DNA from: Hyalella azteca
Taxonomy: Eukaryota; Arthropoda; Malacostraca; Amphipoda; Hyalellidae
Length of the DNA stretch: 64,000 bases
Assembly: GCF_000764305.2 (NCBI RefSeq)
Contig: NW_025946787.1
Span: 64,611-128,610, forward strand
Direction of reading: 5' to 3'
Both the position numbers and the translations under genes were made by a program. The notes beneath the pieces were generated by a model that worked only from the letters and a program-made list of their open reading frames with translations, was not told where the DNA came from and ran no database searches. Numbering within the stretch: the first letter of the stretch is position 1; every line of letters begins with the position of its first letter. This document shows positions 12,040-23,600 of this stretch, piece by piece.

Positions 12040-13516
12040 CCGGATCAAAACTTGGGCGATTCTCAAATTAATAACTTTCTGCGACTGCGGCCGACTCACC
12101 CCCGCTCCCTTCTCACTCCTTAGGGGCGGATTCATACCCGCCCCATCTACAACGATGCAGTAAAACTGTTCCTAAACTAAACATGTTCTTGTATATTCTT
12201 ATTCATGCTTGTTTGGCATCTAGTTGATTTGTCAGGAAGTAATGTTTGAACTCTGGAGCCCGGGGATACAACAGACTGTATCAACTCAACTTAGGATTAT
12301 CTAAGTCTTCAAATTTATTTATGAACAAAGATGAGAGGTGAAAAATAAATGAAGATGGAAAAAGTATGGGGGCGCATAGCCGGAGTTCAGAATTGCCTTC
12401 ACACTTAAGGCATGTAGCTTTCCGTGAGTAAGAACATTAGGAAGAATGACAGCCTATAAAGTTAACTATTTAGAACCACAGCTCCGTATGTCCACAGCCA
12501 CAAGTTCAGCATTTTATGAAGGTGATCACTGAATAGGTGAGGCCATATGAGGTTAGGCAGGAGGGGTCGCCTGCCGAAGACCACCACTGCCCTGGATGTA
12601 ATGGATCATCATGATTCCTGCCTTCCGGAACGTAGCCTTCAACACTTCAAGCCGTCCGCATCTAGAAGGACGATAAATTTTGGAACAGAACTATGCTATC
12701 TGAAACCTAACCTCAGATGCGGTGAACGTAAAATTACGTAATTTAACGATGCCTGAAAGTCATATTCGATCCACGGCCTGGTGGTGCACGGCAGGTGGTG
12801 GTCAAGGCCGGAAGAGGACAAAGCCGAGTGGTGCACGGCTGATTGGTGTAGGTGCGGAGAGATCCAAGGCGTTCGATTCAGGGCTTATTGGTGCACAAAA
12901 TTGGTGGTGCACGGCTGCGCTCCCGGGCGGGAGTAGTGCAGCCGGGTGCAGAACTGCCTGATTATGGGCGAACATGCTGAAATACTGGCTGAAGACCTAC
13001 AACGTTATAATTTTTGATCAGTGTGTCACTGGTCTGGATCACGGTGTTCCAGCGTAGTCTGTAGCTTTGAGTCCTGCTGGTGGCTGAGTAAAGTTATTAC
13101 ATGATGAAGCTGGGCGATGATTCCAAGGCTCATTTCAGAATTAAATTTGTGGCCTACGGCTGCGCCGCCATGCATGAATGGGTTTAGAAAGTTGAACACG
13201 GCAATAAATGAACTACTCGTAAATTTTTTTTATAGGCTATTCCGTTAATTTCAGGATTACCAAGTAATTCTCCAATCTTAGTAATTCTACGCAATGAATC
13301 TCTCACTGTGTTGGAATGATCATGAGACAGATGTTAGAGTACTCTGCTTTAAAGAAAAGTTGCCGACTGACTTGTAAGTACACTGATATATACAGAGGAT
13401 GCAGATATAACACCATACAGCTTCATGAGAGCACAGCTTATGAGATGACTCAATGACACCACTAAATCCATGCACAATTATACCGGTGCATTCTTTTTAT
13501 CTGTCACTTCTATATC
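12040..13516. other. Non-coding spacer with a GC-box dyad
   Basis: No gene recognised. GGGGCGG (12123-12129) and CCGCCCC (12138-12144) form a 7 bp inverted repeat around an 8 bp spacer. Positions 12770-12960 are GC-rich, with repeated ggtgcacggc words. Confidence 0.5.
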
Positions 13517-13707
13517 ATTTGACACAATTTAGTCGTCAGACTTACTTGTGTCGCTCGACATAATTTTTTCACCCATCATACATCAGCCGTCTGGCACTCT
13601 ACTGCCGTCCGACATGTTTTAGTCGTCTGACACACTTTGGTCGTCCGACACACTTTAATCGTCTGATGCACCATTGTCCTCCGACACACTCGCGTAGTCT
13701 GACACAG
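13517..13707. repeat. Minisatellite, ~17 bp unit (tcgtctgacacacttta)
   Basis: About ten degenerate copies of tcgtctgacacacttta. The open frame on the opposite strand (13788-13576) is a repeat product. Confidence 0.8.
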
Positions 13708-14329
13708 AGACCTTATATATAGTTCTTTATTCGAACAACCCGCCATCAGAAACTTAATGATGAACAGTCGCAAGATGAGCCGCCGCATAATTGCTAATTA
13801 AATGATCCGTTATTTTACAATCCTGTCTGATAATTACTCCTTTCCTCTCAGATTGCATGTATAAAGATATTAAACTTTAACCTTTCAAGTCCACACAGAA
13901 CCACTGCTCCGCCTCTAGCATGAATCGTTGAGTTAAATAGGCTGAAAGATCATTTGTTTCCGATTTCTAATTTAATCTACATAAATGATGAGATAAATCT
14001 AGATATCGAGAAATGGCAATCTTCCCCTAAATAAAATTGACAATTAAATTGTTTGTTATCTTTCGTTTTCCCATTCCATCGCAAAAACCTTTATATACTA
14101 ATGTGAGAAGATCGAAATGCTACTTCTACATAAGTATTTAATTTAAACTCAATTTCAAACTGCAAGTCTTTTTAGCTTAAAGTCGTTTTTCTCCTGATTT
14201 TCCCGCATCGCTACCAAATCGTTATTACCATATAGAGTCAAAAACTTAGAGAAAATAACGGTAAATTTTTTCAAATGTTTCTACTTCATAAAAGATCCAA
14301 AATTGTAAATGGATTCAAATTTAATATGA

Positions 14330-14700
14330 TTCATTACACTCCCTGATTTCCTTCTTCCCTCCCCTTTAGCTCCCTCGGCGGGCGCAAGGGGATCCGGCCT
14401 CCCTGGCTGGGGGCGCGCCTAATCATATCTCTGTCAGCGCCATATGGGAAAGAATTATAGCGGGTAATACGTTAATAAGTGACATAATGCGCCGAGCCCC
14501 TTCGTTCCCCTGCACAGCACCCGCGCCATCACACTCTAATCTCATCCAATAAAAGATCATGGGATTGCTGCGCCAGTGAGGGCTAACTAGCGCAATCCGT
14601 CCTGCCATCCGCTGCTGGATGTATGCGCCGCTTATTAAGCAACTTGTTAAGAGCGCATTAGAGTTGCTGACATGCACAGGGCCTTAATAAACCGTCGCCA
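14330..14700. promoter_or_regulatory. Candidate regulatory island upstream of Dbx
   Basis: A GC-rich block about 5.5 kb upstream of the Dbx start, in AT-rich surroundings. It is dotted with AT-rich homeodomain-type words: CTAATCATA, GTAATACGTTAATAAG, CAATAAAAGATC, CTTATTAAG, CATTAGAG and CTTAATAAAC. There is no low-complexity repeat and no convincing frame; the 84-codon minus-strand frame at 14677-14423 has no domain. GC-rich islands with clustered homeodomain sites are a common form of developmental enhancer. Function is inferred only from composition and motifs. Confidence 0.3.
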
Positions 14701-17700
14701 TCCTTGAATGCTTACTTTATCAATGCCCTGACGCCATACCTCGAATATTGTTTAGGTTTTGATTGCATTTCTTTGAGCACTTTTTAATTTTTAAAGAAAA
14801 CCTACTCGGCATAGAGTGTTACCTTTCAAATGCATTAAACATGTCATGTAAACCTTTCGAGAAGGTTTTGATAATACATTTTCTTTCTGCATGATAATGG
14901 TAATTGCACTGTCCCTCATCTCGATTTCGGATTAATTAGTAAGAGATAAGTAAGAAACCTATAAAACTTGCATCTCTTCCTCTCAGTCGAAGACATGTGC
15001 CTGGTGTATAGGCGTAATAGTGACGACAGAGCTTGTCAAGCAATCTAAATCGGCCGAGAATTGATTTTTTTAGCTAATTTCGCAAAGTTTGAGAGTTTGA
15101 ACATGGGGATGCAAACTTAAATTAAGCTATGATGAAGTTTGCATATTGGAAACTGATTTGGATGGCTACAAGGACGATCAAACTTAAGACCGTTTTGACT
15201 TTTATAACAAAGTTTGTAATTCGAATTCTGTGAAAATTTACTCCTAATACTCTTTATGATAGTAATATATCAACTAGGGTGGTTCTTATTTTGTATGAAG
15301 GAAAAATTTTATTTTCAATGTCAAATCCCTAAATTTTGTTCCATTATCGATAAAAAGATAGCAGAAAAAATCGGGCTGTTGATATTTTCATTTATAGGTA
15401 GCTGGAGGAGGTCAAAATTTATAATTTGGTTAATCAAATATCACCTCTTTTGCAATGATGCATTGCGACTGTTACTCTCTCGGTGTGGCCGTGATGCTCT
15501 ACATAATATATTTATAGTTTATATCATCATCTCTGTTCGGCATTGCACTCTCTATTATTATCTTGGTCAAAAAACAAAGCCAATAATTGAAATAATAGTA
15601 TAGTCGACATTGTTAAAAACCGAAAATTTTGCAGAAATTGATTGCTGTTGTGACAAAATTTTTTTTTCTAAATTTTTACTGATTTTGATGTGCAAATACT
15701 TCACCTTGTGAACAAAAAAATACTACTTTACGCACCCATATTATGCACAAAACGAATATTACAAATTTCTAATTTAGGAAATTCTTTAGAATTGAATTTA
15801 ATTGCGCTTCGCCAATATCGACCATTATAAATTTTTTTTTATTGTTGATCGCTGCCCATGTGTACCACAGATAATTTTAACCATCTTACTAATGTGCATA
15901 CATGAAGATAAAATTCATGTGAATGTTTTCTTAAGTCACTAACGGAGGGCAGATGGGAGCATGAGGGGGGCTAAGGTTAGCTTCGAAAGGCCCCAAGTCA
16001 AGCACCAAACGACTCTTGTTGAGAACAGTCGTAACCGTTACCATCCTTTAGCCTCAAAGACGCAACCTCGCTAAACTTGCGTCTGCTCGAACCTGTTTTG
16101 CATTTTTTATTAAACCGAGAGGATAGAGAGACCTAATACACTCTGGCCAAGGCAACAACAAATCGGCTTCTTCTCATTACTATGGCGGCGACCGAAGTCG
16201 AAGCTGATATGTAAGTTGCTTTTATGACGACCAGGGTTTCGAGATGGCGTTATTTTGGTGCTGCCGACACTGTAATGCGGAGCACTTCTGAACTTAGGCA
16301 AACTAGAGAGGCTATCGTTTCAGGCATCCTAGAAGCCCTTGCTGTACTAAAAGACTCTATTGACCTCAACTTCTGGTCCACTTAGAATGAACTTTGCGTT
16401 GCGATGTCGGCTCTAGCATGGACATAAATGCTGGTTTACTGAGAGCACTTTGAGCTTTTGACCCAACGGCGACTACAAATGTAAAAACTGGCGCATTATG
16501 ACCGCCGTCTGTGCAAGAACTTCACAAAAATCTGCCTCATAAGATCGCCAATAAAACAAATGTATGATGACACCTGAGGTATTCCAGAGCCAAGTTTCTT
16601 GTGTTTGTTAGCAATAACTCTTCGCTTACGGCTCATTGAGCGACGTCGCGGCGAAATATGGAACGGAACTTGACAAGCACATTTCTATAAAATTAATAAG
16701 TGCCACAGCCAGTTTAATTGAACTCGAGGAGCGTCATAATAGTGATATATCTGAAAAGTGTTTTGCTGGGAGCGTAATTTTTGTTAGAAATAAGTGAACA
16801 TTACATTAGCTATGACTGCTACAGCGATGCAGGAACATCACCATTTTTCTAATTTACGAAGTTCAATGAAAATAAAAGAACTGAGAACGAATTATACAGA
16901 AGAAATAATCAAGAAAAATGATTGATTCGGATAATTACAATGATAAAAAATGATAATATTGTTAATGTCATAATAGATAAGTGCGATGATTAAAGACTCG
17001 AAGTAATTCATTTTTCTCTTTCCTAGTTCTCTTTCCTTTAGGTGAATAATGTAAAATAATTCCAAATAATGTAATGTGCCAACTGCATGTAAAGTAAACA
17101 AAACATTCGTTGTTGTGTCCGTAGAGTTAATTACAATTTTGACGTGAGGTGCAATGTTGTAAATACTCACGCACGTGAATAAATTTGGACCAGGACTTTA
17201 ACAATTGTAGACACTAATTTTTTTTATAATACCAGTTAAACCTACTCAAAATTACTCATATGATTTCAACGCTTCATTAATAGGCAAACTACGTTAGAAT
17301 GCAACACTGGAAAAAAAACACCCATGTCAATGAATGATTTAAATTACCTAATATGATAATATCTATATTATTATTCGCAGACAGCATAAAAGCCCTTAGA
17401 AAAATAAAAACAATAAGGGCTTTTTAGCAATCAGTTCCTCCGCTTAATCCTTGTGAGACTCCTCATGCTGATTTAGAGGTTTAAAGTCTAGCCATTGTGA
17501 TGGAAAATTCTTCCTCCTTAATGAATAATTTATTTACCTTCTATCAGGGTATATAATTTTATGATAGAGTCACAATAGCAAGAAAAAGCGAATTACCCTT
17601 TTGATATAGAGCATCAACACTCAACATAGTTCATTTATCTTCAAGATTATGATACTTGTAGCTCAAGAGCCCATTTATGAGCAAAATTTGGTATAGTAGC

Positions 17701-18192
17701 TTTAACCACAAAATAAAGAATGATGAATACGAATCAATTTATTAAGATAAAATCATTACTCGGTTTGATCATTATTCATATCTCGAAATATATACGTTAA
17801 ACCCAAACCAATGATCGATCTTCTGCAGGATGCAGCATTGATGCGTGCAGCTTGAAATGAATTCGCATTTACTTGCATATGCTTTCGAAAGAAAGAGTCC
17901 CAGTTCATTTGGGAGTTTTGATCAAATTCAAAAACTCTTTAATATTTAATCTTCTTATTTACAAAAATAAGATCCTTTGGCTGCTTGGAAAGCGTTTAAA
18001 AGTTATTTGAATGCAATACCGCTTCAATGAAATTAAATAACGTTGGTGTTTTATGCTTTGCAATTTATTTTCTTTAAACGATCATGCTACCAAGCAAACA
18101 TTATTTCTACAGTCATGTAAAGAGGGATTACTGCTTAAAGATTATCAGTGAGCGTTTGCATCGAAGGATCCGAATATCCATTTCATTTTTTT
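14701..18192. other. Mostly AT-rich spacer
   Basis: No gene recognised. The 115-codon frame at 15256-15603 is AT-rich and hydrophobic without a domain. Positions 15950-16680 are more balanced in composition and not repetitive, but all frames are broken; they could be an old element or a regulatory block. At 17390-17425 the word aaaagccctta recurs as an inverted repeat around an A-rich loop. Confidence 0.45.
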
Positions 18193-18553
18193 CAGTAGAC
18201 CAGAATATCCATTATATCCACCAGAAGACCAGAATATCCCTTATATCCATCAGTAGACCAGAATATCCATTATATCCACCAGAAGACCAGAATATCCCTT
18301 ATATCCATCAGTAGACCAGAATATCCATTATATCCACCAGAAGACCAGAATATCCCTTATATCCATCAGTAGACCAGAATATCCATTATATCCACCAGAA
18401 GACCAGAATATCCCTTATATCCATCAGTAGACCAGAATATCCATTATATCCACCAGAAGACCAGAATATCCCTTATATCCATCAGTAGACCAGAATATCC
18501 ATTATATCCACCAGAAGACCAGAATATCCCTTATATCCATCAGTAGACCAGAA
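18193..18553. repeat. Dimeric satellite, 58 bp higher-order unit
   Basis: Two related 29 bp monomers alternate: cagtagaccagaatatccat... and cagaagaccagaatatccct.... The 58 bp dimer begins at 18193, 18251, 18309, 18367, 18425 and 18483, with a 13-base partial at 18541. The dimers are virtually identical. The array ends at an ambiguous base (n, 18554). Confidence 0.95.
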
Positions 18554-18713
18554 NACTGTGAAGTGGTGCGTTCGTGTCAGTTGACCACATAATCACTGTG
18601 AAGTGGTGCGTTCGTGTCAGTTGACCACATAATCACTGTGAAGTGGTGCGTCCGTGTCAGTTGACCGCATAATCACTGTGAAGTGGTGCGTTCGTGTCAG
18701 TTGACCACATAAT
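18554..18713. repeat. Tandem repeat, 40 bp unit, next to an ambiguous base
   Basis: Four copies at exact 40 bp spacing from 18555 (units begin actgtgaagtggtgcg). Differences are single bases. The unit is unrelated to the 58 bp satellite on the other side of the n at 18554, so the junction may be an assembly join rather than real adjacency. Confidence 0.93.
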
Positions 18714-20119
18714 GGCCTCCAAATGCCGTAGTATCAACAAAGGCTGAGCAAGAAAACAAAGCTTGACCGTCATTACAGGGAGCGCGCAGCCCGAGACCTC
18801 ATGCAAGACGACCTCTTATTGGCTGCACATGCTCCTCTCGGCCTCATAATTGACCAATCGCTGATCTAGAAATATCAGACATTGTATGGGAAGATACATT
18901 ATTACATATTATTGAGTTATTTTATTATGTAATTGATATAGTGTTGTACAGATAAATTGGTAATTAAAGCTATTTAAACTCTACAGCTACTTTTCAGCTG
19001 TTTGGTATATTAGTAATATTATTAAAAATAAGTATTTACCACCAATGTTGTTCATTCAGGAAACTAATTAGCCGCGTTCTATTCATGTTTTGTTTATAGT
19101 TAAAACTCTATGACTAACGATGCTGATGGCACGATCAGCACTCGGCATGCATACGAAGGATGGAGTCAAGGAGATCGTTCGCTGGCGACACCAGACAATA
19201 CAAGGCTCTTGAAGGCTAGGTTTGTCTACTCATGTGCTCATTTAGCCGCATAATCTAGAGCCTTTCAAAAGGCCTGGTCGCCGTGTTAAGGTAATTAGAA
19301 GTGTAAATGGAGCATGAGGTAATGTCTTCAATGGAACCATTTCTGCTGAGCACATTGATCCCATTCCAGAGCTGGGCGGGATCGAAGGAGGAGCTGGAAT
19401 GTCCGGGAGGCCAGCGCTGCAAGCACCGAGGACTCGTTATAAAATTGCTGAGATTTCAGAGAAAAATATTTGCAGAGGTGGAGTCTCTGCCGGTAGCTCA
19501 AAAACTCGAATAAAGAGGCGGGCGTCCCGGCCAAATTTGATCTCAAGGGAGGAGCTATTGCTGAAAACTGGAAGTGATGGTCGTGACGTGACGACGATGT
19601 CACAGAGTCTGGTGACCGCCGAGCAGGACTCGCTGGAAGGAAGGCTTTCTACAGCGGCCTTGTCGCCACTTTGTCTTTCGGTGGCGAACGAGAAACATCA
19701 AATTTGAAGTGCTGCAGTACAGTGCCCTCATGAGAGCAGTTCCTTGTTGTCGGCAGTCTGCGAAGTGATGGACAGTGTGTTGGGAATTCAAAACTATAGG
19801 ATATTTAAAATTTATTCTGCCAGCAAAAGTTTTTGTTAATGTAGCGACATAAGCTCTACCGAAAATCACAAAATACAACCGTTTATATCATAACCGAGCC
19901 TTGTTATGGGATTAAAATCCTGAAGTTTTAACGCGCTCTTTCATTTAACATTAGGTTCGTTCAAGACTAGAAATAATTTAATATTGCACCGCTTACCTAG
20001 CATTTGTCGCTCAATATTTGAATAGACCACTAATTACATCTCATCGTTTTGATTTAAACACGTGAGACTAATTCTTACCTTCTATAAACTCTACTTAATT
20101 CGTTGAGAAGAGCGTAACC
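18714..20119 (+). other. Dbx 5' flank, presumed 5' UTR and promoter region
   Basis: No coding sequence is supported; the frames at 19307-19707 overlap on both strands and show no domain. Positions 19100-19280 are richer in GC and could be regulatory. Weak sites near the gene are an E-box CACGTG at 20059-20064 and TATAAA at 20083-20088. The TATA word is only about 32 bases before the start codon, too close for a normal 5' leader. The transcription start cannot be placed. Confidence 0.35.
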
Positions 20120-20681
20120 ATGATCCCTGTATCGGCCACCGCTAGTCTCCTAAGCAACTCCTTGCGCCCTCTGAGCCACCACACGCTGCTGGGGTCGCTG
20201 CAGCCTCTGCAGCTGCCGCCGCTGCCGGGCTGCGTCACGACTCAGTCCTACCTGGTGGAGACGCTCCTCAGGGAGCGGGGTTACCACCTCGCGCGACCCG
20301 TTGCAACCAAGCCAACCGTCACCACAAGCACAGGTACTGGTGTAGCTGGAGGAGGCTTCATGCTGTCACACGAGGAGCAGATGGAGTTCTACAAAGAAGA
20401 AGCAGCGCGTCATTACTTAGGTCTTCTGAGTCGCACGGTCCCCCCACCGCCCCAAGAAGGACTTAGTCCTAACAACAGAGGCTCCACACCTTCCCCCATC
20501 CCTCGGAACACAATTTGCACCACGTCTGACGACCCGAACATGTGCGTGGAAGATACAAGTCCTAGTCCTCCTCATCACAACCCGAATCTCAACCAACGAG
20601 CCCCACTGAAATTCTCCGTGACTGCGATTCTGGGCGAAGACTCGCGTAGCTCCGCAGGCACGCCGCAGCCTCAGGAATACG
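20120..20681 (+). CDS. Dbx: Dbx coding exon 1
   Basis: Encodes residues 1-187 and the first base of codon 188. The start is the first ATG of the frame, in a good context (gtaaccATGa). Conserved landmarks are TQSYLVETLLRE at 41-52, which matches the family's N-terminal S-FLVEDL segment, and LKFSVTAIL at 163-171, the EH1-like motif that in this family recruits Groucho-type co-repressors. Between them is a Pro/Ser/Asn-rich linker (105-160) and a short charged helix-like segment, EEQMEFYKEEAARHYLGLL (85-103). The donor is tacg|gtgagt. If intron 1 were retained, the frame would run 21 more codons to TAG at 20744-20746, giving a repressor-domain protein without a homeodomain; there is no evidence that this is made. 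Confidence 0.92.
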
Positions 20682-23600
20682 GTGAGTTTTACTTTGAAGG
20701 ACTTGTTACTTTGGAGGGACTTTTGAGCTCACTTTCTGTAAGCTAGCCTCGTCTGTAATCGATAGGACGAAATGTTGTTAAATATGGGACGTTAGTCGAT
20801 TTTTTGTGTGACAAGATATCTGAGAAAAATATCTTCTGGTCTCTGTGGCTGATGTGGCTAGAGGAGTGTGATATAAATGATAAATTAGTGAGAATAGAAT
20901 CAGTCGTAATTGAATCTAACAAAGGTTGATAACGTTGAATCTTTCCAATAACTTCGAACGATACATCTCTATAAATCTCATAATGCAGCATGCATAATTT
21001 AAGAGACAAACGTCGAGTGTATGAGAATAAAGTGAGTGACGCACATGGAAACGGTACATATCTAGTCGAATATTATGCGGTGTTGAATTTTTAGCTCGCT
21101 CTTACGAGAAGCCAATTCAACAAAAAGTTGCAGTAGCCGGTTGTGTTTGGTTCCTTTGTAAAGGATATTCAACACGATGAGAATTTATCGTAAAACAAAT
21201 GCGATCGAACATCTTTCAAAAACAATGGAATCTCTGACTTGTTAAATAATACTAACTACTAATAAATGGATTAAGTCATAACTTTATTATAACATTTGGT
21301 TAAAAATCGTCCCGTAACAAAATTATTAATGTAAATAATGTAGTTCATTTAGATTATTGTTGTAATATAGTTTAATTCTATTATTTTACTTTGTCTATCG
21401 TCATAAATTGTGAAAATCATCTTGATGTTCATGTGCTTGAATATTTCGAGTAAAGTCACGAAATAAAATTTTTAAACTCCATTACATCCGGAATGAAAAT
21501 TATACATAACAAATCCAAAATCCTGATCTTCGTTAGATCAGAATTTAGGATTTGTTTTTCAACCTTCAACATTAAAAATATAAAATTCATTAGCTTTCCG
21601 AAAATTCAGGATTTAATTGCGTTTTCATATTGTCTCTACTATGGATTTCAATATATATAAGCTACGATACTTGAAGAAATCACATTTTTTAAGTCGCTAG
21701 CGTAGGGACTTCCTTCTTTATATTTTATAATTTAATTGAAGAACAACATCGCTGCGTCTTTAATTACTGAGCAATATAGGGGTGCACTATCAAAATTTTG
21801 GACTTAATTTCGACTTGAGTAAGAGCTTTTATTTCAGTTTTTTTATAAAATTTTTTGAATTGGAATACTTCTCGAATTACTTTTTCGCGTTAATCGTAGA
21901 TGTCCTCGGATGAATGCTGCTCAGCGCATCGATAACAATGAAACAATACGTCAACATCATGAAAATAATTTATTATGAACATTATTACTAACTATTATGT
22001 TGCTGTTCTTCCTAATTTGCAGCGTATCTTTCACACTTCCATTCGAATAATAATTGTTTCTGGTTTATTTCCCGTTAACTTCTGACCGTTACCATTTTTA
22101 TCATGATACTGAAATGTTACTAAAAATTGATACTTTTTATCGTCTTATTTCTGCATTACTACACATATTAAGATTGAAACTTTTGCATGCACCTAAATTC
22201 ATTGAAATCTTCCAATGAGCAAAAAGAATTGGCTTTTAAAGTTTGTTAAATTCTTCAACAATTTATTTGTCGCCACTATCTCCCCGCCTCGTTTTTGGGG
22301 TCTGATAACATCATTTAATGTGAAATAATCGCCGTGTTATCGTCGGCCAGCGATTGTTCTTGCAGGGGGGAAAGCCTCGACGCAGATTAGCTGCGCCCTC
22401 CGCAGCCTTCGAGATTCCTTGAGAGGGGAAACGTTTAGTTTGTGCAACCCTCGCTCACACAAATTTACGTTAGAAATATTTTCTTAAGGTTCTCAAAAAT
22501 TATTCTAAAAAAATTCTGTGAATGTAAAACTTGAGGATCTATAGCCTGGTTAAATTTAATCTCATTTTCACTTGCGCCTCGTTTTGACTGTACACCAAAT
22601 ATACTGATGAATTTTCGAGACAGATCATTAGAAAGTTTCTATTTTAGTAGAGTATCTATCTATTATTTAGATAGATTTTTTCTATTATTTAGAGTATCTA
22701 TCTGTGATACTCAAGGTTACGTTCATCAATTTGAATTTTCCTTCAATAAGCACCTTGTTCCCATGCTTTTCTTTTATATCAATAAGTTGTATAACAAGAA
22801 AGTGGTTCATTTTCTTATGTAATAAGGTTCAACACTTCAAAAATGGTTCGTGTCACATCGTTCCCTGTAATTTAAAAAAAAACTTTTCGATTCCGCAACG
22901 AAGATTAAGAATAAAGTTAGCATATTCTATATGTTTTCCAGTTTCCACGCTCCTTTAAAAGATACATGACACTTGCCCATATAATTTACAATTGACTAAA
23001 TAATTTACAGAAAAGCCACGAATGAATACTAATGTATTTACCAAACTGATGAAAGACACATGAAAAGGTATCTGTATTTAATCTCTATATTTAATACGGA
23101 ATTTCAAATTAATTCATTCGAAAAAAAAATAAATTGAAGCGTCCAAAAGAATGCTCAATATTGAGTTCAACTATTTATTTGATTTGTTGTTCTATAAAAC
23201 ATATTCGAAAATTATTTATGCATTTGGCTGTTGCTCAAGAAGCAGCCGATTTTGTTCAGTTCCATTTTTGAGACCAATTTTCCGGTCATTTACAACTTTG
23301 GCAAAGAAAGACTTCAATTGCCATCAAATCTATAGATATTTGACCACAGTCAAATATCAGTTGTACATTAATATAAACGTCTGTCAACAATGCGGACATA
23401 GAACACGTGACTTAATAACAATACATTGTGCAAACAGCGAACTCTGGTCGCGAAAGTATGTTTACCGCCTGAGCTACGATCAATAATTCTTGATTGAGTT
23501 ACCCCCGAAGTCATCATCGAACAAATGACCGCTAACAATGAGCAGCGCGTAGCACGAGGTTGCCCACCTCACCCACCCTCCCGCATGGGTGTCGGTGACA

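Noticed and set aside
14423..14677. 84-codon minus-strand frame as a gene
   Set aside because: No domain and no splice context; the block looks more like non-coding regulatory DNA.
20083..20088. TATAAA as the Dbx TATA box
   Set aside because: Only about 32 bases before the start codon, leaving almost no 5' leader; the surrounding DNA is AT-rich, so the word is expected by chance.
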